A stretch of DNA of 5,165 bases from an uncultured Verrucomicrobiota bacterium (GTDB taxonomy: Bacteria; Verrucomicrobiota; Verrucomicrobiia; Chthoniobacterales; SZAS-18), in assembly GCA_937873255.1 (NCBI GenBank), contig CALMVM010000185.1:9968-15132 (forward strand). The letters run 5' to 3'. Shown here piece after piece: positions 5,059-5,165 of the stretch. A program made the position numbers and the translations under genes. Below the pieces are notes generated by a model, which was not told the DNA's origin, searched no databases, and saw nothing but the letters and a program-made list of their open reading frames with translations. Numbering within the stretch: position 1 is the stretch's first letter; every line of letters begins with the position of its first letter.

Positions 5059-5165
5059 ACCATAATTCCATGCAAGCCGCTACATATCGCAAGCTCACCA
5101 GCTTGGTCGAAATGACGAGACCCACTTTTCCGAGCCACAGGGAGAGTTAGCCCGAGGCGTGTTTG
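5059..5165 (+). other. Window-end region after the S24 gene; possible start of the next gene
   Basis: This stretch holds a 26-codon reading frame (5070-5150) that I do not trust, a GGGAGAG at 5140-5146, and a terminal GTG TTT G (5159-5165) preceded by GAGG at 5154-5157. A gene could begin at that GTG. No terminator is visible behind the S24 gene, so read-through into a downstream gene is possible. Confidence 0.25.

Overview
The window looks like chromosomal DNA from a GC-rich, free-living Gram-negative bacterium. My best guess is a member of the Verrucomicrobiota (Opitutales-like). That guess rests on protein style: secreted proteins mixing a short C-terminal-type 'FIQ..DLTNPNGW' module, thrombospondin type 3 calcium repeats and Ig-like domains, plus a small XRE regulator of a type I associate with that phylum. 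There is no rRNA, tRNA or housekeeping marker to prove it. I see no CRISPR array, insertion sequence or integrase.

Left half (1-2586, minus strand): a two-gene secretion unit. A 278-aa exported protein of unknown function (2586-1750) has a good minus-strand promoter so close to its ATG that its mRNA may be leaderless. Directly after its TAA stop, in the same frame, comes a large exported modular protein (1749 to beyond position 1). It reads open for 583 codons and has a clear signal peptide but no usable start codon. Its middle domain lies in a sharp AT-rich dip.

Middle (2688-3656): a plus-strand XRE-type helix-turn-helix protein with a strongly basic tail (2688-3065). It runs tail-to-tail into, and overlaps by 68 bp, a minus-strand pair: a 113-aa unknown protein (3644-3303) and a 102-aa TPR-like protein (3306-2998), joined by a 4-bp GTGA overlap.

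Right part (3657-5165): a perfect palindrome flanked by A and T tracts (terminator or attenuator) sits just upstream of a second, different XRE protein (3835-4140). After it come a possible 58-codon small ORF (4176-4352), an AT-rich promoter-like gap, and a 207-aa S24/LexA-type self-cleaving regulator (4435-5058). The latter appears to have a ribbon-helix-helix DNA-binding domain in place of LexA's winged helix. The last seven bases could be the start of another gene.

Taken together, this is a secreted-protein locus next to a run of three small DNA-binding regulators, one of them a candidate DNA-damage (SOS-like) switch. No functional link between the secreted genes and the regulators is visible. 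The strongest points for follow-up are the RHH-S24 fusion, the missing start codon of the large secreted protein, and the orphan terminator/attenuator.
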